A DNA stretch of 41,752 nt from Desulfobulbus propionicus (lineage in GTDB: Bacteria; Desulfobacterota; Dissulfuribacteria; Dissulfuribacterales; DYOW01), in contig DYOW01000010.1 in the NCBI GenBank assembly GCA_020720325.1, positions 1 through 41,752 of the forward strand, given 5' to 3'. Shown piece after piece: positions 24,894 to 34,781 of this stretch. A program made the position numbers and the translations under genes. Under the pieces are notes generated by a model. It did not search any database and had not been told where the DNA came from. It saw nothing but the letters and a program-made list of their open reading frames with translations. Position 1 is the stretch's first letter. Each line of letters starts with the position of its first letter.

Positions 24894-25143
24894 GGGTTAT
24901 TCTCTTAATATGTTCTTCAACAGATTCCTTTACAAACATACCCTCTTGAATATCTTTTTTTGCCTCTGACAAAGCTGCCTCCAACTCACATTCCCTTAAA
25001 AAATTATACCTTTCCACAGGTAAAACAACATATTTTGATTTCCCTCTGACAGTAATAATTACCTCTGTTTCATCATTAATCTCAGAGTCTAAAACTGAAA
25101 CCCCTTTTGTTTTTAATTCATTTGCAGTGATTACATGAGCCAT
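24886..25143 (-). CDS. Phd/YefM-type antitoxin
   Basis: The 85-residue antitoxin precedes the toxin. The N-terminal Phd/YefM DNA-binding region is MAHVITANELKTKGVSVLDSEI...TEVIITVRGKSKYVVLPVERYNFLRE, and the C-terminal tail (about 55-85), acidic and mixed, should wrap the toxin. It is expected to bind its own promoter, where a palindrome lies between the -35 and -10 boxes. An ATG start is clear. Confidence 0.85.
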   Translation of the reverse strand: MAHVITANELKTKGVSVLDSEINDETEVIITVRGKSKYVVLPVERYNFLRECELEAALSEAKKDIQEGMFVKESVEEHIKRITLD

Positions 25144-25182
25144 ATTTTTAACCTTATTGACAATATTCTTAATAGCAATTTA

Positions 25183-25211
25183 ATAATACTATAAATAGCG
25201 CTATAAATCAA
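25183..25211 (-). promoter_or_regulatory. Toxin-antitoxin promoter with internal operator palindrome
   Basis: On the minus strand TTGATT (complement of 25206-25211) and TATTAT (complement of 25183-25188) are 17 bases apart, about 40 bases before the antitoxin ATG. The spacer holds a perfect palindrome ATAGCGCTAT (25195-25204). This arrangement fits autorepression by the antitoxin or the toxin-antitoxin complex. Confidence 0.65.
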
Positions 25212-25267
25212 ACCTTAAAGATGCCAAGTAAGCCATGATTGAATACCAACTTCCCCAAAGTGAATTT

Positions 25268-25462
25268 TTAATCTTTATAAGTCACTCCTGCATACTCAGC
25301 GACAAGCCTTGCATAGCTTGCAGATTTGTCATCCTGTATGCCTTCAAAATCAACAAGTCTATCACCTCCAAGAAGAACTCCCACCCAACCTGATAATCTA
25401 TTTCCGCAATATAAAATCTTGTTTATCAATAGTTTAATAAGCAGCAATATCTTTTCAGTTGC
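25268..25462 (-). pseudogene. C-terminal coding relic of unknown family
   Basis: The gap between the DUF4139 gene and the toxin-antitoxin operon holds a minus-strand frame of 64 codons with protein-like content, including YCGNRLSGWVGVLLGGDRLV, followed by DFEGIQDD and SYARLVAEYAGVTYKD before a TAA. No ATG start is present, and the first ten or so codons are AT-rich and unconvincing. I do not recognise the family. It is probably the 3' end of a decayed gene; a short TTG-initiated gene is possible. Confidence 0.4.
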
Positions 25463-25483
25463 TCATAATTTAAATAAAATAGC

Positions 25484-26914
25484 TTAATACCTCATCATCA
25501 CCCTGTAGCTTAATACTTCCTCTTTATCTTTAGCAACAGGAATATTAAATTCTGCCGTGCTTGAAGTGGTTTTTTCATGTTTATGAGAAGATTCAAGCAT
25601 CCTCCAGTCACCCGGAACAGGCTCTATCACCCTTATTGTAATATCCTCTTTTTTATGATTCCTGAATTTAATCGTATAGGCTGCCTCATAGGTATCAGCA
25701 GAAATCTTCTTCCAGTCTGTCTGAACTTTTTCAGCGACTATATCAAATGCTTCCCCAAGCTTTATGGTAATTTTTTCATCTTTCGGGGTATGGTCAATGG
25801 AATCCTCGCCTATAAACTGCAGATTACTGCCCTCATCCATCTTGTAAGCCCTGACAATCCCCTTTGGAAGTGGAATGCCAAGATTGTTTTCTTTCTTATT
25901 CCAAAGAGTTATAAAAACCCCGACTTTAGTCTTAAACGGGGAGCTGGTGGTATAATTTGAATAATAATAATCCCGCATTCCCTTATAAATAAACTGCTTT
26001 TCTACCTTAATATCCTCACCCTCAACAAGGCTTACCTGTTTTGTCTGGTTATCTTTAACGGTTGTTTTCCTGTCAAGGGTATAAAGATGATATTCAAAAA
26101 AAGACTCTTCCTTAAATTGCGCCGGCGCTGCCGCAACCCTTCCAGCCTTTGCAAGTCCGTCCGCTTCATAAACCCTTTGCTGGTAAACCCTGTTTACATC
26201 TCCTGCCACAAGCTTAAGACCGGCATTCTTATACATTGTTCCGCTTGTATTGTTAAGCGTAACCCACCCCTGAAGACCGGCGGATTTATCATCCCTGCTT
26301 ATCACAAGGACATAGTCACTTTTCCATGAAATGCCCTCGGTAAGGTAAGACACCTCAAGTTTTTGAGCTTCTTTTAATGAGTTGTTTAACAGCCACACAA
26401 GAGTTGGCTTTGAAATAAGATTTTCTGGGATACCCGGAAAAATCATCCTTCCGCTATGTCCAAAGGTTATTTCATTTCCAATTTTTAATACTGGTCTTCC
26501 CTGGTTATTGGACAATAAAAGGGCTGTCACTATCTCTTCTTTATCTGTATAATAATTTTTTGAATATAATTTCACCTCTTTTCCCACATATTTATCCATA
26601 AGTTTTTCAGGATTTAAGAGATCATATTCGTAATTCTGTTCAAGGATAGAAAGGCTCTGGGGGTTTAGTGTGGATTTTATATAAACAGTTTCAGGCTTGA
26701 TTTTCGAGGCAACATCCATAAATTTGAGATTATATACGCCATCAGGGAGTTTAATTGTTCGTTGGTCTTTGACTAGGGCAATATTGGAATTATAAATTGT
26801 GAGAAACACACTTGTCTGGTCATCCAGATTACTTGTTGTTTCAGATGCAAAAACCAGATTAATTGATGAAAAGGATAATAACACAAAAAAAACAAGCAAA
26901 ATAAATCTTTCCAT
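25484..26914 (-). CDS. Exported DUF4139-type protein
   Basis: The 476-residue protein begins with a signal peptide (MERFILLVFFVLLSFSSINLVFA) and should be periplasmic or surface-associated. The remainder has the DUF4139 pattern: a DQTSVFLTIYNSNIALVKDQR opening, SYLTEGISWKSDYVLV in the middle, LQGWVTLNNTSGTMYKNAGLKLVAGDV, and C-terminal repeats of beta-strands with EPVPGDWRM. The function of the family is unknown; the relatives look like beta-sandwich scaffold proteins. AAGGAG precedes the ATG. It lies 30 bases downstream of ribE and may be read through from the long operon. Confidence 0.8.
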   Translation of the reverse strand: MERFILLVFFVLLSFSSINLVFASETTSNLDDQTSVFLTIYNSNIALVKDQRTIKLPDGVYNLKFMDVASKIKPETVYIKSTLNPQSLSILEQNYEYDLLNPEKLMDKYVGKEVKLYSKNYYTDKEEIVTALLLSNNQGRPVLKIGNEITFGHSGRMIFPGIPENLISKPTLVWLLNNSLKEAQKLEVSYLTEGISWKSDYVLVISRDDKSAGLQGWVTLNNTSGTMYKNAGLKLVAGDVNRVYQQRVYEADGLAKAGRVAAAPAQFKEESFFEYHLYTLDRKTTVKDNQTKQVSLVEGEDIKVEKQFIYKGMRDYYYSNYTTSSPFKTKVGVFITLWNKKENNLGIPLPKGIVRAYKMDEGSNLQFIGEDSIDHTPKDEKITIKLGEAFDIVAEKVQTDWKKISADTYEAAYTIKFRNHKKEDITIRVIEPVPGDWRMLESSHKHEKTTSSTAEFNIPVAKDKEEVLSYRVMMRY

Positions 26915-26944
26915 TTTATGCTCCTTATTTGATTTTTTTAATGC

Positions 26945-27586
26945 TTAATAATCCAAAAACCCCTGTTTTCTTAATAAATCCATACTCACCCCGCCATTTT
27001 TACGGCTCATGAGTTTTTCCACATATTTTCCAATTATATCAAACTCCAGATTTACAATATCCCCAATCTTCTTAAATTGCAAATTTGTCATCTTAATTGT
27101 GTGAGGAATGATGGAAACTGAAAATGAAGTGTCAGCGCAGCTATTAACAGTCAGGCTTATTCCGTCAATACAAACAGAGCCTTTTTCCACCACATATTTT
27201 GCGTATTCATTTGGCATGGCAAAATCAAAAATTGTAAAATCACCGAGATTTCTTATATTTTTTATATCCCCTGCGCAATCAATATGTCCTGACACAATAT
27301 GTCCACCCAGCCTGTCCGTAGCCCTTAATGCCCTTTCAAGATTAACAGTGTCGCTGGTCTTTATTTTCTGAAGACTTGAACGGTTTAATGTCTCAGGAGA
27401 CACATCCACAGCAAAACCCTTTTCATTTATTTCCGTTGCAGTGAGACATATTCCGTTGACAGCAATGCTTTCCCCTTTTTGGGGATTATCAATGGAAAAA
27501 TTTGTTGAAATATCCAGAAATATCCCTTTGGCAAGCCGTTTTATTGACTTAATCTCACCTAAACCTTCTATTAAACCTGTAAACAT
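26945..27586 (-). CDS. ribE: Riboflavin synthase, alpha chain
   Basis: RibE (also called RibC) dismutates two 6,7-dimethyl-8-ribityllumazines into riboflavin. The 213-residue protein has the duplicated lumazine-binding fold. The family start MFTGLIEGLGEI is clear, followed by VNGICLTA and DVSPETLNRSSL in repeat one, and GSVCIDGISLTVN and SIIPHTIKMTNL in repeat two, with GGHIVSGHIDCAG between them. It follows ribD by 44 bases. The usual next genes ribAB and ribH are absent here and must lie elsewhere. Confidence 0.96.
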   Translation of the reverse strand: MFTGLIEGLGEIKSIKRLAKGIFLDISTNFSIDNPQKGESIAVNGICLTATEINEKGFAVDVSPETLNRSSLQKIKTSDTVNLERALRATDRLGGHIVSGHIDCAGDIKNIRNLGDFTIFDFAMPNEYAKYVVEKGSVCIDGISLTVNSCADTSFSVSIIPHTIKMTNLQFKKIGDIVNLEFDIIGKYVEKLMSRKNGGVSMDLLRKQGFLDY

Positions 27587-27630
27587 ATTATTTATTTAAT
27601 TTTTTATCCAATTAAAATAGAAAAAATTTA

Positions 27631-28773
27631 TCAGAATTTCTCTCCATTCCAATATTCGTCAATATCAGAATAAATACCATGAATAAGGATATTATCTCCG
27701 AGTTTTTTTGTCCTTACATCCCTTAATCTCGGCGCATTTGAGATATTTCCTATACCCACACCGCTTATACTCGGAAGCGACATAACCCCGCCAATTAAAA
27801 TTGGGGCGATAAAGAAAAAACACTCATCAAAAAGCAGTTTATCCGTGATGCTACCTATTAAATTTGAGCCGCCTTCAACAAGAACCCTCTGAAATCCCAT
27901 TTCCCCAAGTTTTTTCATTAAATCTTCCACTTTCAACCTGCCTGAATCGTCTGTGTCAAGCTGGACTATATCTATGCCTTTCCTGACAAAGCTTTCAACT
28001 TTTTCATTATCAACTGTGCTGCCTGTAAAAACAATAGTTTTGTTTGAAGGCATATCATTAAAAATTTTATAAGAAAAATCCAGACTTAAGTTGGAATCAA
28101 GGACGATACGAACAGGATTTTTTGTGGCAGGGCAATCTATTCTGCAAGTAAGGCTTGGATCATCGGAAATAACAGTATTTTTACCCACCATTATCGCATC
28201 TGAAATCCCTCGTAAATAATGTCCGTATTCCCTTGACTTTTCATTGGTTATCCACCTGGATTCACCAGTTCTTGTGGCTGTTTTTCCGTCAATGCTCGAT
28301 GCGACTTTTAATGTGACCCAGGGCAGACCTGTTTTTTTATATTTTGAAAACGGGGCAATAAGATACCTGCATTTTTCCTGGCATATCCCTGAAATAACAT
28401 TAACACCCCTGGAGCTTAGATATTCCGCTCCTCCTCCAGCGACATCCTTGTTGGGATCCAATGTGCCTATAACAACCTTTTTAATGCCTGCCTCAAGCAA
28501 GGCTTCGGTGCATGGAGGTGTCTTTCCAAAATGGTTGCAGGGTTCAAGAGTGACATAAAGAGTTGCATTTTTTAAAAGACTTTTATCTGAAACAGAATTT
28601 ATTGCATTAACCTCAGCATGAGCCTCTCCTGACTTTTTATGATAACCTTCCCCTATGATATTGCCGTTTTTTACAATTACAGCGCCAACAGGAGGATTGG
28701 GGCTTACATGGCCAAGGGCTTTTTTGGCAAGTTTTATTGCCTTTTTCATATAAAATTTATGGATATTATTCAT
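27631..28773 (-). CDS. ribD: Bifunctional pyrimidine deaminase/reductase
   Basis: RibD carries out two early riboflavin steps: deamination of the pyrimidine intermediate and reduction of its ribosyl side chain. The N-terminal deaminase has H52-A-E54 ([10 protein letters not shown]) and zinc cysteines C79 and C88 in [13 protein letters not shown]. The C-terminal NADPH reductase begins near 150 with [26 protein letters not shown] and includes [12 protein letters not shown]. The length of 380 residues is normal. Its ATG overlaps the nrdR stop by four bases, so nrdR and ribD are coupled. Confidence 0.96.
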   Translation of the reverse strand: MNNIHKFYMKKAIKLAKKALGHVSPNPPVGAVIVKNGNIIGEGYHKKSGEAHAEVNAINSVSDKSLLKNATLYVTLEPCNHFGKTPPCTEALLEAGIKKVVIGTLDPNKDVAGGGAEYLSSRGVNVISGICQEKCRYLIAPFSKYKKTGLPWVTLKVASSIDGKTATRTGESRWITNEKSREYGHYLRGISDAIMVGKNTVISDDPSLTCRIDCPATKNPVRIVLDSNLSLDFSYKIFNDMPSNKTIVFTGSTVDNEKVESFVRKGIDIVQLDTDDSGRLKVEDLMKKLGEMGFQRVLVEGGSNLIGSITDKLLFDECFFFIAPILIGGVMSLPSISGVGIGNISNAPRLRDVRTKKLGDNILIHGIYSDIDEYWNGEKF

Positions 28774-29249
28774 GTCAAATTAGTATTAATATTTTTTTTT
28801 TGATTTAGAAGTTCTTCCAATTGCTGCATAAACTCATGCAAATCCTTAAACTGTTTATAAACAGAGGCAAATCTCACATAAGCAACCTGGTCAACTGTTT
28901 TTAAGAATTCCATAATCTTTTCACCAATTACCCTGGTTGGTATCTCCCTTATCCAGTTATCCTGCGCCTCTCTCTCAAAATCCATTACAAAAGCCTCAAT
29001 CTGCTCGATGCTTACAGGTCTTTTTTCACATGCCTTTAATATGCCATCAATTACCTTAATTCTGTTATAGGCTTCCCGTCTTCCGTCTTTCTTGATTACA
29101 AGGGGTTGAAATTCCTCTATTCTTTCATGGGTAGTAAACCTTTGCTGACAATCATTACACTCCCTCCTTCTTCTTATGGCTCTTCCATCCTTGCTGATTC
29201 TGGTGTCAAGAACCTTGGTATCAGGATTGTTACAAGAGGGACATTTCAT
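28770..29249 (-). CDS. nrdR: Transcriptional repressor NrdR
   Basis: NrdR represses ribonucleotide reductase genes in response to (d)ATP. The 159-residue protein has the N-terminal zinc ribbon MKCPSC...CNDC (C3, C6, C31, C34) with the basic IRRRREC segment, followed by an ATP-cone (about 47-137) starting [18 protein letters not shown] use the ATG at 29249, as this family begins MKCP; a TTG three bases upstream is also open. It overlaps both neighbours slightly, typical of the nrdR-ribD order in this lineage. Regulated nrd genes are not in the window. Confidence 0.96.
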   Translation of the reverse strand: MKCPSCNNPDTKVLDTRISKDGRAIRRRRECNDCQQRFTTHERIEEFQPLVIKKDGRREAYNRIKVIDGILKACEKRPVSIEQIEAFVMDFEREAQDNWIREIPTRVIGEKIMEFLKTVDQVAYVRFASVYKQFKDLHEFMQQLEELLNQKKNINTNLT

Positions 29250-29739
29250 CAAATTTACTCAAATATTCTATGGTCTGTTTAATATTTATTTCTTCAGGCA
29301 TAATTTGTTTAATATTGATGCGAGCTTCTTTCATCATCTCCATAGATAAAGGGTCGCTGTAGCTTCTCAAATGATAAATATTTTTTATATCTGCGTTTAA
29401 TAACATTTTGATACATATTATACAGGGCATATCAGTGCAGTAAAGATCAGCTCCTATTACGGATACTCCGTGTCTTGCAGCCTGAATAAGGGTATTTTGC
29501 TCTGCATGAAGGCCTCTGCACAGTTCATGGCGTTCACCTGAAGGTACTTTTAATTTTTCCCTTATACAGCCTGCCTCTTTACAATGGGTTATTCCCTGGG
29601 GCACACCATTATAACCAGTGCATAAAATCCTTTTGTCCTTTACAAGCAAAGCTCCTACATTTCTTCTGAGACACGTTGATCTCTGAGAAATCAGGAGGGC
29701 AACGGACATAAAATATCCTTCCCATGAGGGTCTTTCCAT
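29230..29739 (-). CDS. Deoxycytidylate deaminase (ComEB-type)
   Basis: dCMP deaminase supplies dUMP for thymidylate synthesis; it is a zinc enzyme of the cytidine-deaminase fold. Zinc motif HAE (H78, E80 as proton shuttle) is in [15 protein letters not shown] and the PCxxC pair C106/C109 is in [14 protein letters not shown]. The family start is M-x-RPSWxxYFM, which selects the ATG at 29739 (169 residues); a TTG six bases upstream has a closer ribosome site and is the alternative. Its 3' end overlaps the nrdR start by 20 bases. Its position between glyA and nrdR joins one-carbon and nucleotide metabolism genes. Confidence 0.9.
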   Translation of the reverse strand: MERPSWEGYFMSVALLISQRSTCLRRNVGALLVKDKRILCTGYNGVPQGITHCKEAGCIREKLKVPSGERHELCRGLHAEQNTLIQAARHGVSVIGADLYCTDMPCIICIKMLLNADIKNIYHLRSYSDPLSMEMMKEARINIKQIMPEEINIKQTIEYLSKFDEMSLL

Positions 29740-29770
29740 GTGCAATTTTGTATCCTGTTAATTCTAAGAC

Positions 29771-31030
29771 TTAATAGTTATTGCAACTAATCTTATCAAT
29801 GTATATAGGATATTTTTCGCAAATCTGACAGATACCTCTTCTTATATTCCTTATAAGAATATCATTGGCAGGATCTACCAGTATGCTCGAAATAAACTCT
29901 CCGATTGTTTTCATTTCTTCAGGGCCTAGTCCCCTTGTTGTAATAGCTGGAGTTCCGATTCTTATGCCGCTTGTTACCCTTGGAGGTCTTGTGTCAAAAG
30001 GTATGGCGTTTTTATTCACAGTAATGCCGCACATTTCCAGAACTTCCTCAGCCTCAGCGCCGGTTATGCCCATATCGGTTAAATCTACTAAGATAAGGTG
30101 ATTATCAGTTCCCCCTGACACAAGATTAAATCCGTTATCAATAAGGGTCTGGGCAAGCGCCCTGGCATTTGCAACAATATTTTGCTGATAGGTCTTAAAT
30201 TCTGCTGCAAGGGCTTCCTTAAAGGCAACTGCCTTTGCTGCTATAATATTCATATGTGGGCCGCCCTGAATACCCGGAAATATCTGGCTGTCAAGTATTT
30301 TGGCAAATTTTTCTTTCGCAAGTATTATTCCGCCCCTTGGGCCTCTCAAGGTCTTATGGGTGGTAGATGTGACAAAATCAGCAAAAGGCACAGGAGATGG
30401 ATGAATGCCTGTTGCAACAAGCCCTGCGATATGCGCCATATCCACCATAAAATATGCATTTACAGAATCTGCAATATACTTAAAATGATCAAAATCAATA
30501 GTCCTCGGATAAGAACTGGCGCCAGCAACAATTAATTTGGGACGATGTTCTTTGGCAAGGTTTTCAACCTGCTCATAATCAATATATCCGGTTTCTTTTT
30601 TAACTCCGTAATGCACAACATTATAAAGCTTTCCTGAAAAATTAACAGGAGAGCCATGTGTCAGATGCCCGCCGTGGGCAAGATTCATTGTAAGGATTGT
30701 GTCTCCGGGATTTAATATGCTGAAATAAACAGCCATATTTGCCTGACTGCCTGAATGTGGCTGCACATTTGCATACTCAGAGCCAAAAAGGACATTTAAT
30801 CTTTCAATGGCAATAGTTTCAACTACATCAACATACTCACAGCCTGCATAATATCTTTTTCCAGGGTAACCTTCCGCATATTTGTTCATTAAAACAGAGC
30901 CTTCAGCCTGCATTACCGCAGGACTTGCAAAATTTTCCGAGGCTATCATCTCAAGCTGATTTGTCTGCCTTAATGTTTCCGAGCGGATACAATCAAAAAT
31001 TATTTTGTCAGTATCAATTAACTCTTTCAT
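29771..31030 (-). CDS. glyA: Serine hydroxymethyltransferase
   Basis: GlyA interconverts serine and glycine with tetrahydrofolate, using PLP. The protein has 419 residues, the normal length. The PLP lysine is K226 in [14 protein letters not shown]. Other signatures are [14 protein letters not shown] at the N-terminus, [16 protein letters not shown] near 90-105 and [12 protein letters not shown] near 197-208. It starts directly next to the rpiB stop (no gap) in the long minus-strand run. Confidence 0.97.
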   Translation of the reverse strand: MKELIDTDKIIFDCIRSETLRQTNQLEMIASENFASPAVMQAEGSVLMNKYAEGYPGKRYYAGCEYVDVVETIAIERLNVLFGSEYANVQPHSGSQANMAVYFSILNPGDTILTMNLAHGGHLTHGSPVNFSGKLYNVVHYGVKKETGYIDYEQVENLAKEHRPKLIVAGASSYPRTIDFDHFKYIADSVNAYFMVDMAHIAGLVATGIHPSPVPFADFVTSTTHKTLRGPRGGIILAKEKFAKILDSQIFPGIQGGPHMNIIAAKAVAFKEALAAEFKTYQQNIVANARALAQTLIDNGFNLVSGGTDNHLILVDLTDMGITGAEAEEVLEMCGITVNKNAIPFDTRPPRVTSGIRIGTPAITTRGLGPEEMKTIGEFISSILVDPANDILIRNIRRGICQICEKYPIYIDKISCNNY

Positions 31031-31468
31031 TTACTTTGCCTCCGCATCTATCATTTTGATTCTTTCCTCGTGTCTTCCACCCAAAAAAGGTGTTTCAAGC
31101 CATTTAAGCACAATTTCTTCTGCCATCTTAGGACCAATAATCCTGCCTCCAAGACAAAGTATATTAGAATCATTGTGTTCCCTGCTTAACTGGGCAGTGA
31201 GCGGATCAAAACACAAGGCAGCCCTTATTCCCTTTACCCTGTTAGCGACAATAGACATGCCAATTCCGCTTCCGCAAAAAAGTATTCCTCTGTCGTATTT
31301 TCCCTCTGCAATCTTTTCCGCGACATCTGTCGCGAAAACAGGGTAGTGAACGCTTTCTTCGGATTCGCATCCTGCGTCAGCAACATCAAAACCTTTCCGG
31401 ATAAGGATTTCCTTTATGGTCTCTTTTAACCTGTATCCGCCATGATCAGAAGCAATTAATATTTTCAT
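31031..31468 (-). CDS. rpiB: Ribose-5-phosphate isomerase B
   Basis: RpiB interconverts ribose-5-phosphate and ribulose-5-phosphate. The 145-residue protein has [16 protein letters not shown] at the start, catalytic C65 in [13 protein letters not shown] and the [15 protein letters not shown] segment containing the catalytic histidine-asparagine region. It sits between fabF and glyA; rpiB-glyA adjacency is common in bacteria and supports the assignment. Confidence 0.96.
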   Translation of the reverse strand: MKILIASDHGGYRLKETIKEILIRKGFDVADAGCESEESVHYPVFATDVAEKIAEGKYDRGILFCGSGIGMSIVANRVKGIRAALCFDPLTAQLSREHNDSNILCLGGRIIGPKMAEEIVLKWLETPFLGGRHEERIKMIDAEAK

Positions 31469-31482
31469 ATTCCAAAAACTAT

Positions 31483-32733
31483 TTACAAAAATTTCTTTAA
31501 GATTAAAACAGCATTTGTCCCACCAAAACCAAAAGAATTGGAAAGAACCACATTAACATCCTTTTTCCTTGCGACATTCGGGACATAATCAAGGTCACAT
31601 TCATCGTCAGGCTCTTCAAGATTTATTGTGGGAGGTATCATTCCCTCTTCAATAGTCTTAACACTAAAAACAGCCTCAATGCCGCCAGCTCCGCCAAGAA
31701 GATGCCCTGTCATTGATTTTGTGGATGATATTGCAAGTTTATTAGCATATTCTCCAAAAACATGTTTTATAGCCCTTGTCTCACATATATCATTTAACGG
31801 AGTGCTGGTGCCGTGCGCATTTATATAGTCAACGTCTTCGGGTCTTATTCCAGCGTCATCCAAAGCCATCTGCATGCACCTTGCCCCGCCTTCACCGTCA
31901 TCCGGAGGAGCTGTGATGTGATAGGCATCCCCGGTCAAACCATATCCAATAACCTCAGCCCTTATATTTGCGCCTCTCTCCAGCGCATGATCAAGGGATT
32001 CAAGCACAAGCATTCCAGCGCCTTCTCCTATAACAAAACCATCCCTTTTTTTATCAAAGGGTCTTGATGCCTTTTGTGGGTCATTATTTCTTGTGGATAA
32101 TGCCTTCATAGAAGAAAAACCTGCGAGAGCAAGGGGTGTTATTACTGATTCGCAGCCACCAGCAATAATAACATCGGAAACACCCCTCTGAATGGACTTA
32201 AATGCCTCGCCTATTGCGTGACTTCCTGCTGCGCAGGCTGTGCACATAACAGTATTAGGACCCTTTAAGGCAAAAAGTATGGATATATAACCTGACGCCA
32301 TATTCGGAATTGCCATTGGAATGAAAAAAGGACTTACTCTTTCTGGACCTTTTGCAACAAGCACATCCCTGTATTGTTCAATAGCGCCAAGACCGCCAAG
32401 ACCAACACCTGTAATAACACCGTATTTGTGAGCCTTTTCAGGCAACACATTGAGCTTTGAATCTTCAACTGCCATCTTAGCAGCGGCAATACCAAAACGC
32501 ACAAAAGAATCAATCCTCTTTGATATCTTTTCAGACATAAAATCAGTGGGATTAAAACCTTTAACTTCTCCTGCAATCTTTGAAGGAAATTTTGTGTTGT
32601 CAAAGCGAGTGATAGGGACTATGCCTGATCTTCCGTTTATCAAATTATCCCAATTTTCTTTAATTCCAATGCCTACTGGTGATAAAACGCCAATACCGGT
32701 TATTACAACCCTTTTTAATCCGTTAGTTTCCAT
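31483..32733 (-). CDS. fabF: 3-oxoacyl-ACP synthase II
   Basis: FabF elongates acyl-ACP by condensation with malonyl-ACP. The 416-residue protein has the Cys-His-His triad: C167 in [16 protein letters not shown], the histidine in [12 protein letters not shown] and the histidine in [13 protein letters not shown]. The start [21 protein letters not shown] is typical. It follows acpP immediately, the standard acpP-fabF order. Confidence 0.97.
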   Translation of the reverse strand: METNGLKRVVITGIGVLSPVGIGIKENWDNLINGRSGIVPITRFDNTKFPSKIAGEVKGFNPTDFMSEKISKRIDSFVRFGIAAAKMAVEDSKLNVLPEKAHKYGVITGVGLGGLGAIEQYRDVLVAKGPERVSPFFIPMAIPNMASGYISILFALKGPNTVMCTACAAGSHAIGEAFKSIQRGVSDVIIAGGCESVITPLALAGFSSMKALSTRNNDPQKASRPFDKKRDGFVIGEGAGMLVLESLDHALERGANIRAEVIGYGLTGDAYHITAPPDDGEGGARCMQMALDDAGIRPEDVDYINAHGTSTPLNDICETRAIKHVFGEYANKLAISSTKSMTGHLLGGAGGIEAVFSVKTIEEGMIPPTINLEEPDDECDLDYVPNVARKKDVNVVLSNSFGFGGTNAVLILKKFL

Positions 32734-32735
32734 TT

Positions 32736-32966
32736 TTATTTCTTTGTATTAATATAATTTATGGCATCCCCTACTGTCTTCATTTTTTCTGAATCTTCAT
32801 CAGGTATTTCCACATTGAATTCTTCTTCCATTGCCATAACAAGCTCAACAAGGTCAAGGGAATCTGCTCCAAGGTCATCAACAAAAGAAGCTGCGGGAAC
32901 TACCTTTTCTTTTGGAACACTAAGCTGCTCTGCAATAATGTCAACCATCTGTTCTTCTATGCTCAT
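32736..32966 (-). CDS. acpP: Acyl carrier protein
   Basis: This acidic 76-residue carrier protein holds growing acyl chains on a phosphopantetheine arm at S36 in [22 protein letters not shown]. The length and the four-helix pattern are standard. An ACGGAGG ribosome site on the minus strand precedes the ATG. It is placed between fabG and fabF, with two bases before fabF. Confidence 0.98.
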   Translation of the reverse strand: MSIEEQMVDIIAEQLSVPKEKVVPAASFVDDLGADSLDLVELVMAMEEEFNVEIPDEDSEKMKTVGDAINYINTKK

Positions 32967-33031
32967 TTGTAAAATCCTCCGTAATTAATTATATTTATCT
33001 TTTTTTATTTCCAAAAATTATTATTAAGTTT

Positions 33032-33784
33032 TTAGTCACAAAGCAAACCGCCGTTTACATGAAAAACGTGTCCTGTGATATAAGATGCCTCATCTGATGC
33101 AAGAAAAGCCACTGCATTTGCTATTTCTTCAGGTTTTCCAATCCTGTTTAACGGTATCTGTTTGATTAATTCTTCCTTTATCTTTTCAGGTATTACATCT
33201 GTCATCTCTGTCTCAATATATCCGGGAGCCACCGCGTTAACGGTTATTCCCCTTGATGCCACTTCCCTTGCCATTGATTTTGTAAAACCCTCAAGACCTG
33301 CCTTGGTTGCGGCATAATTTGTCTGTCCGGCATTTCCCATTGAACCGACAACAGAGCTAATATTAATAATTCTTCCAAAACGCTGCTTCAGCATAGAAGA
33401 AACAACAGCCTTGCTGCAGTTAAAAACGCCTTTAAGATTAATATTAATGACATTATCCCAGTCAGCCTCTTTCATTCTCATTAACAGGGCATCCTTGGTA
33501 ATACCTGCATTATTCACAAGTATATGAATATTTCCTTTTGCTTGTATAATATCGGAAAAGCTGTTTAAAACTGCTTCATAATCTGATACATCGAACTTAC
33601 AAAGTTCAGCCTGACCGCCTGACTCCACTATCTCATCAACAATCTTTTGAGCCCTTGCATCAGAGCTGTTATAATTTATATATACAAAAGCGCCATGAGA
33701 AGCCAGTTTTTTTGCAATAAAGCTACCGATTCCCCTTGAGGCGCCTGTAACAAGGGCTGTTTTTTCTTTAAGGTCACAAAACAT
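33032..33784 (-). CDS. fabG: 3-oxoacyl-ACP reductase
   Basis: FabG reduces 3-oxoacyl-ACP with NADPH. The 250-residue SDR protein has TGASRGIG (14-21), NNAG (91-94), and the catalytic S144, Y157 and K161 in INISSVVGSMGNAGQTNYAATKAG. The C-terminal YITGHVFHVNGG is typical. It starts one base after the etfA stop and precedes acpP. Confidence 0.96.
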   Translation of the reverse strand: MFCDLKEKTALVTGASRGIGSFIAKKLASHGAFVYINYNSSDARAQKIVDEIVESGGQAELCKFDVSDYEAVLNSFSDIIQAKGNIHILVNNAGITKDALLMRMKEADWDNVININLKGVFNCSKAVVSSMLKQRFGRIINISSVVGSMGNAGQTNYAATKAGLEGFTKSMAREVASRGITVNAVAPGYIETEMTDVIPEKIKEELIKQIPLNRIGKPEEIANAVAFLASDEASYITGHVFHVNGGLLCD

Positions 33785-33785
33785 A

Positions 33786-34781
33786 TTATTTAATCCCCTT
33801 AATTTCCCTGATTTTTTCCAAAAGTAACGGTATAATTTTATTTACATCTGACACAATGCCAAAGTCTGAAACTTCAAATATCTGTGCGTCGCTATCTCTA
33901 TTTACTGCTATATTGTTTTCAGCTCCTTTTATTCCCACAGTATACTGGATTGCCCCGGAAATTCCCAGAGAAAAACATACCTTAGGGGTGACAAAAGTTC
34001 CGCTTTGTCCGATCTGGCATGAATGTGGAAAAATTTTTCCCTCAACAAGGGGTCTTGTGCAACCAACCCCTGCGTCAAGAAGCCTTGCCAGTTCTTTAAT
34101 CTTGGGAATAAGCGCAGGGTCAACTCCTCTTCCAACTGAAAAAATCACATTGCAATTATTAAGTTTATTTTCAGAAAAATCATCCTTTTCAATCCTTACC
34201 AGATCAAAACCTTTTGTAAGCGCCTCATTGGAAGAATTTATCCTTTCTGTTTCAGCCTTATTATTTCCTGTTTTTTCCGCCTTAAATACGCCTGGTCTTA
34301 CTGTGGCCATCTGGGGTCTTTTTACAGGACAATAAATATCAGCTATCATGTTTCCGCCCCATGCAGGTCTTTTCTGGATAAGAATCCTGTCTTCCACTCT
34401 TATGTCAAGATCAATGCAATCGGCAGTCAAGCCTGTTTCAAGATATGTCGCCACCCTTGGTATAAAGGATCTGCCAATTGGTGTTGCAGGGGCAAGGACA
34501 ATCTCAGGATTTACTAATTTTATTAAATCAGTTGTAATATTTGCATAAATTGTATCATCAAAATTTTCCAAAGCTGGTTCATCTGCGTAATAAATTTTGT
34601 CAGCTCCATATTCTCCAAACTCATCAATATTTTTAAGATTATGCCCCATGACAAAGACAAAGACTGATGTGCCGATCTTATCAGCAAGTTCTCTTGCCTT
34701 TTTTACCAATTCAAAGGAAACCAGCTTTATTTTATCATCAGAATATTCTGCGACTATTAAAATACCGGAAGCATCTTTCAT
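33786..34781 (-). CDS. etfA: Electron transfer flavoprotein, alpha subunit
   Basis: EtfA binds FAD and, with EtfB, carries electrons between acyl-CoA dehydrogenases and the respiratory chain or other partners. The 331-residue protein has the C-terminal FAD domain motif VGRGVD, then VGCTRPLVEGKIFPHSCQIGQSG and GISGAIQYTVGIKGAENNIAVNRD, the FAD-binding heart of the family. There is no ferredoxin extension, so no sign of an iron-sulfur cluster. It overlaps etfB by one base. Its neighbours etfB and an acyl-CoA dehydrogenase form the classic trio. Confidence 0.95.
   Translation of the reverse strand: MKDASGILIVAEYSDDKIKLVSFELVKKARELADKIGTSVFVFVMGHNLKNIDEFGEYGADKIYYADEPALENFDDTIYANITTDLIKLVNPEIVLAPATPIGRSFIPRVATYLETGLTADCIDLDIRVEDRILIQKRPAWGGNMIADIYCPVKRPQMATVRPGVFKAEKTGNNKAETERINSSNEALTKGFDLVRIEKDDFSENKLNNCNVIFSVGRGVDPALIPKIKELARLLDAGVGCTRPLVEGKIFPHSCQIGQSGTFVTPKVCFSLGISGAIQYTVGIKGAENNIAVNRDSDAQIFEVSDFGIVSDVNKIIPLLLEKIREIKGIK

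Noticed and set aside
26915-27630. FMN riboswitch upstream of riboflavin genes
   Set aside because: The gaps around ribE and ribD are only 30 and 44 bases and lack the conserved RFN element; the genes lie inside a long operon.
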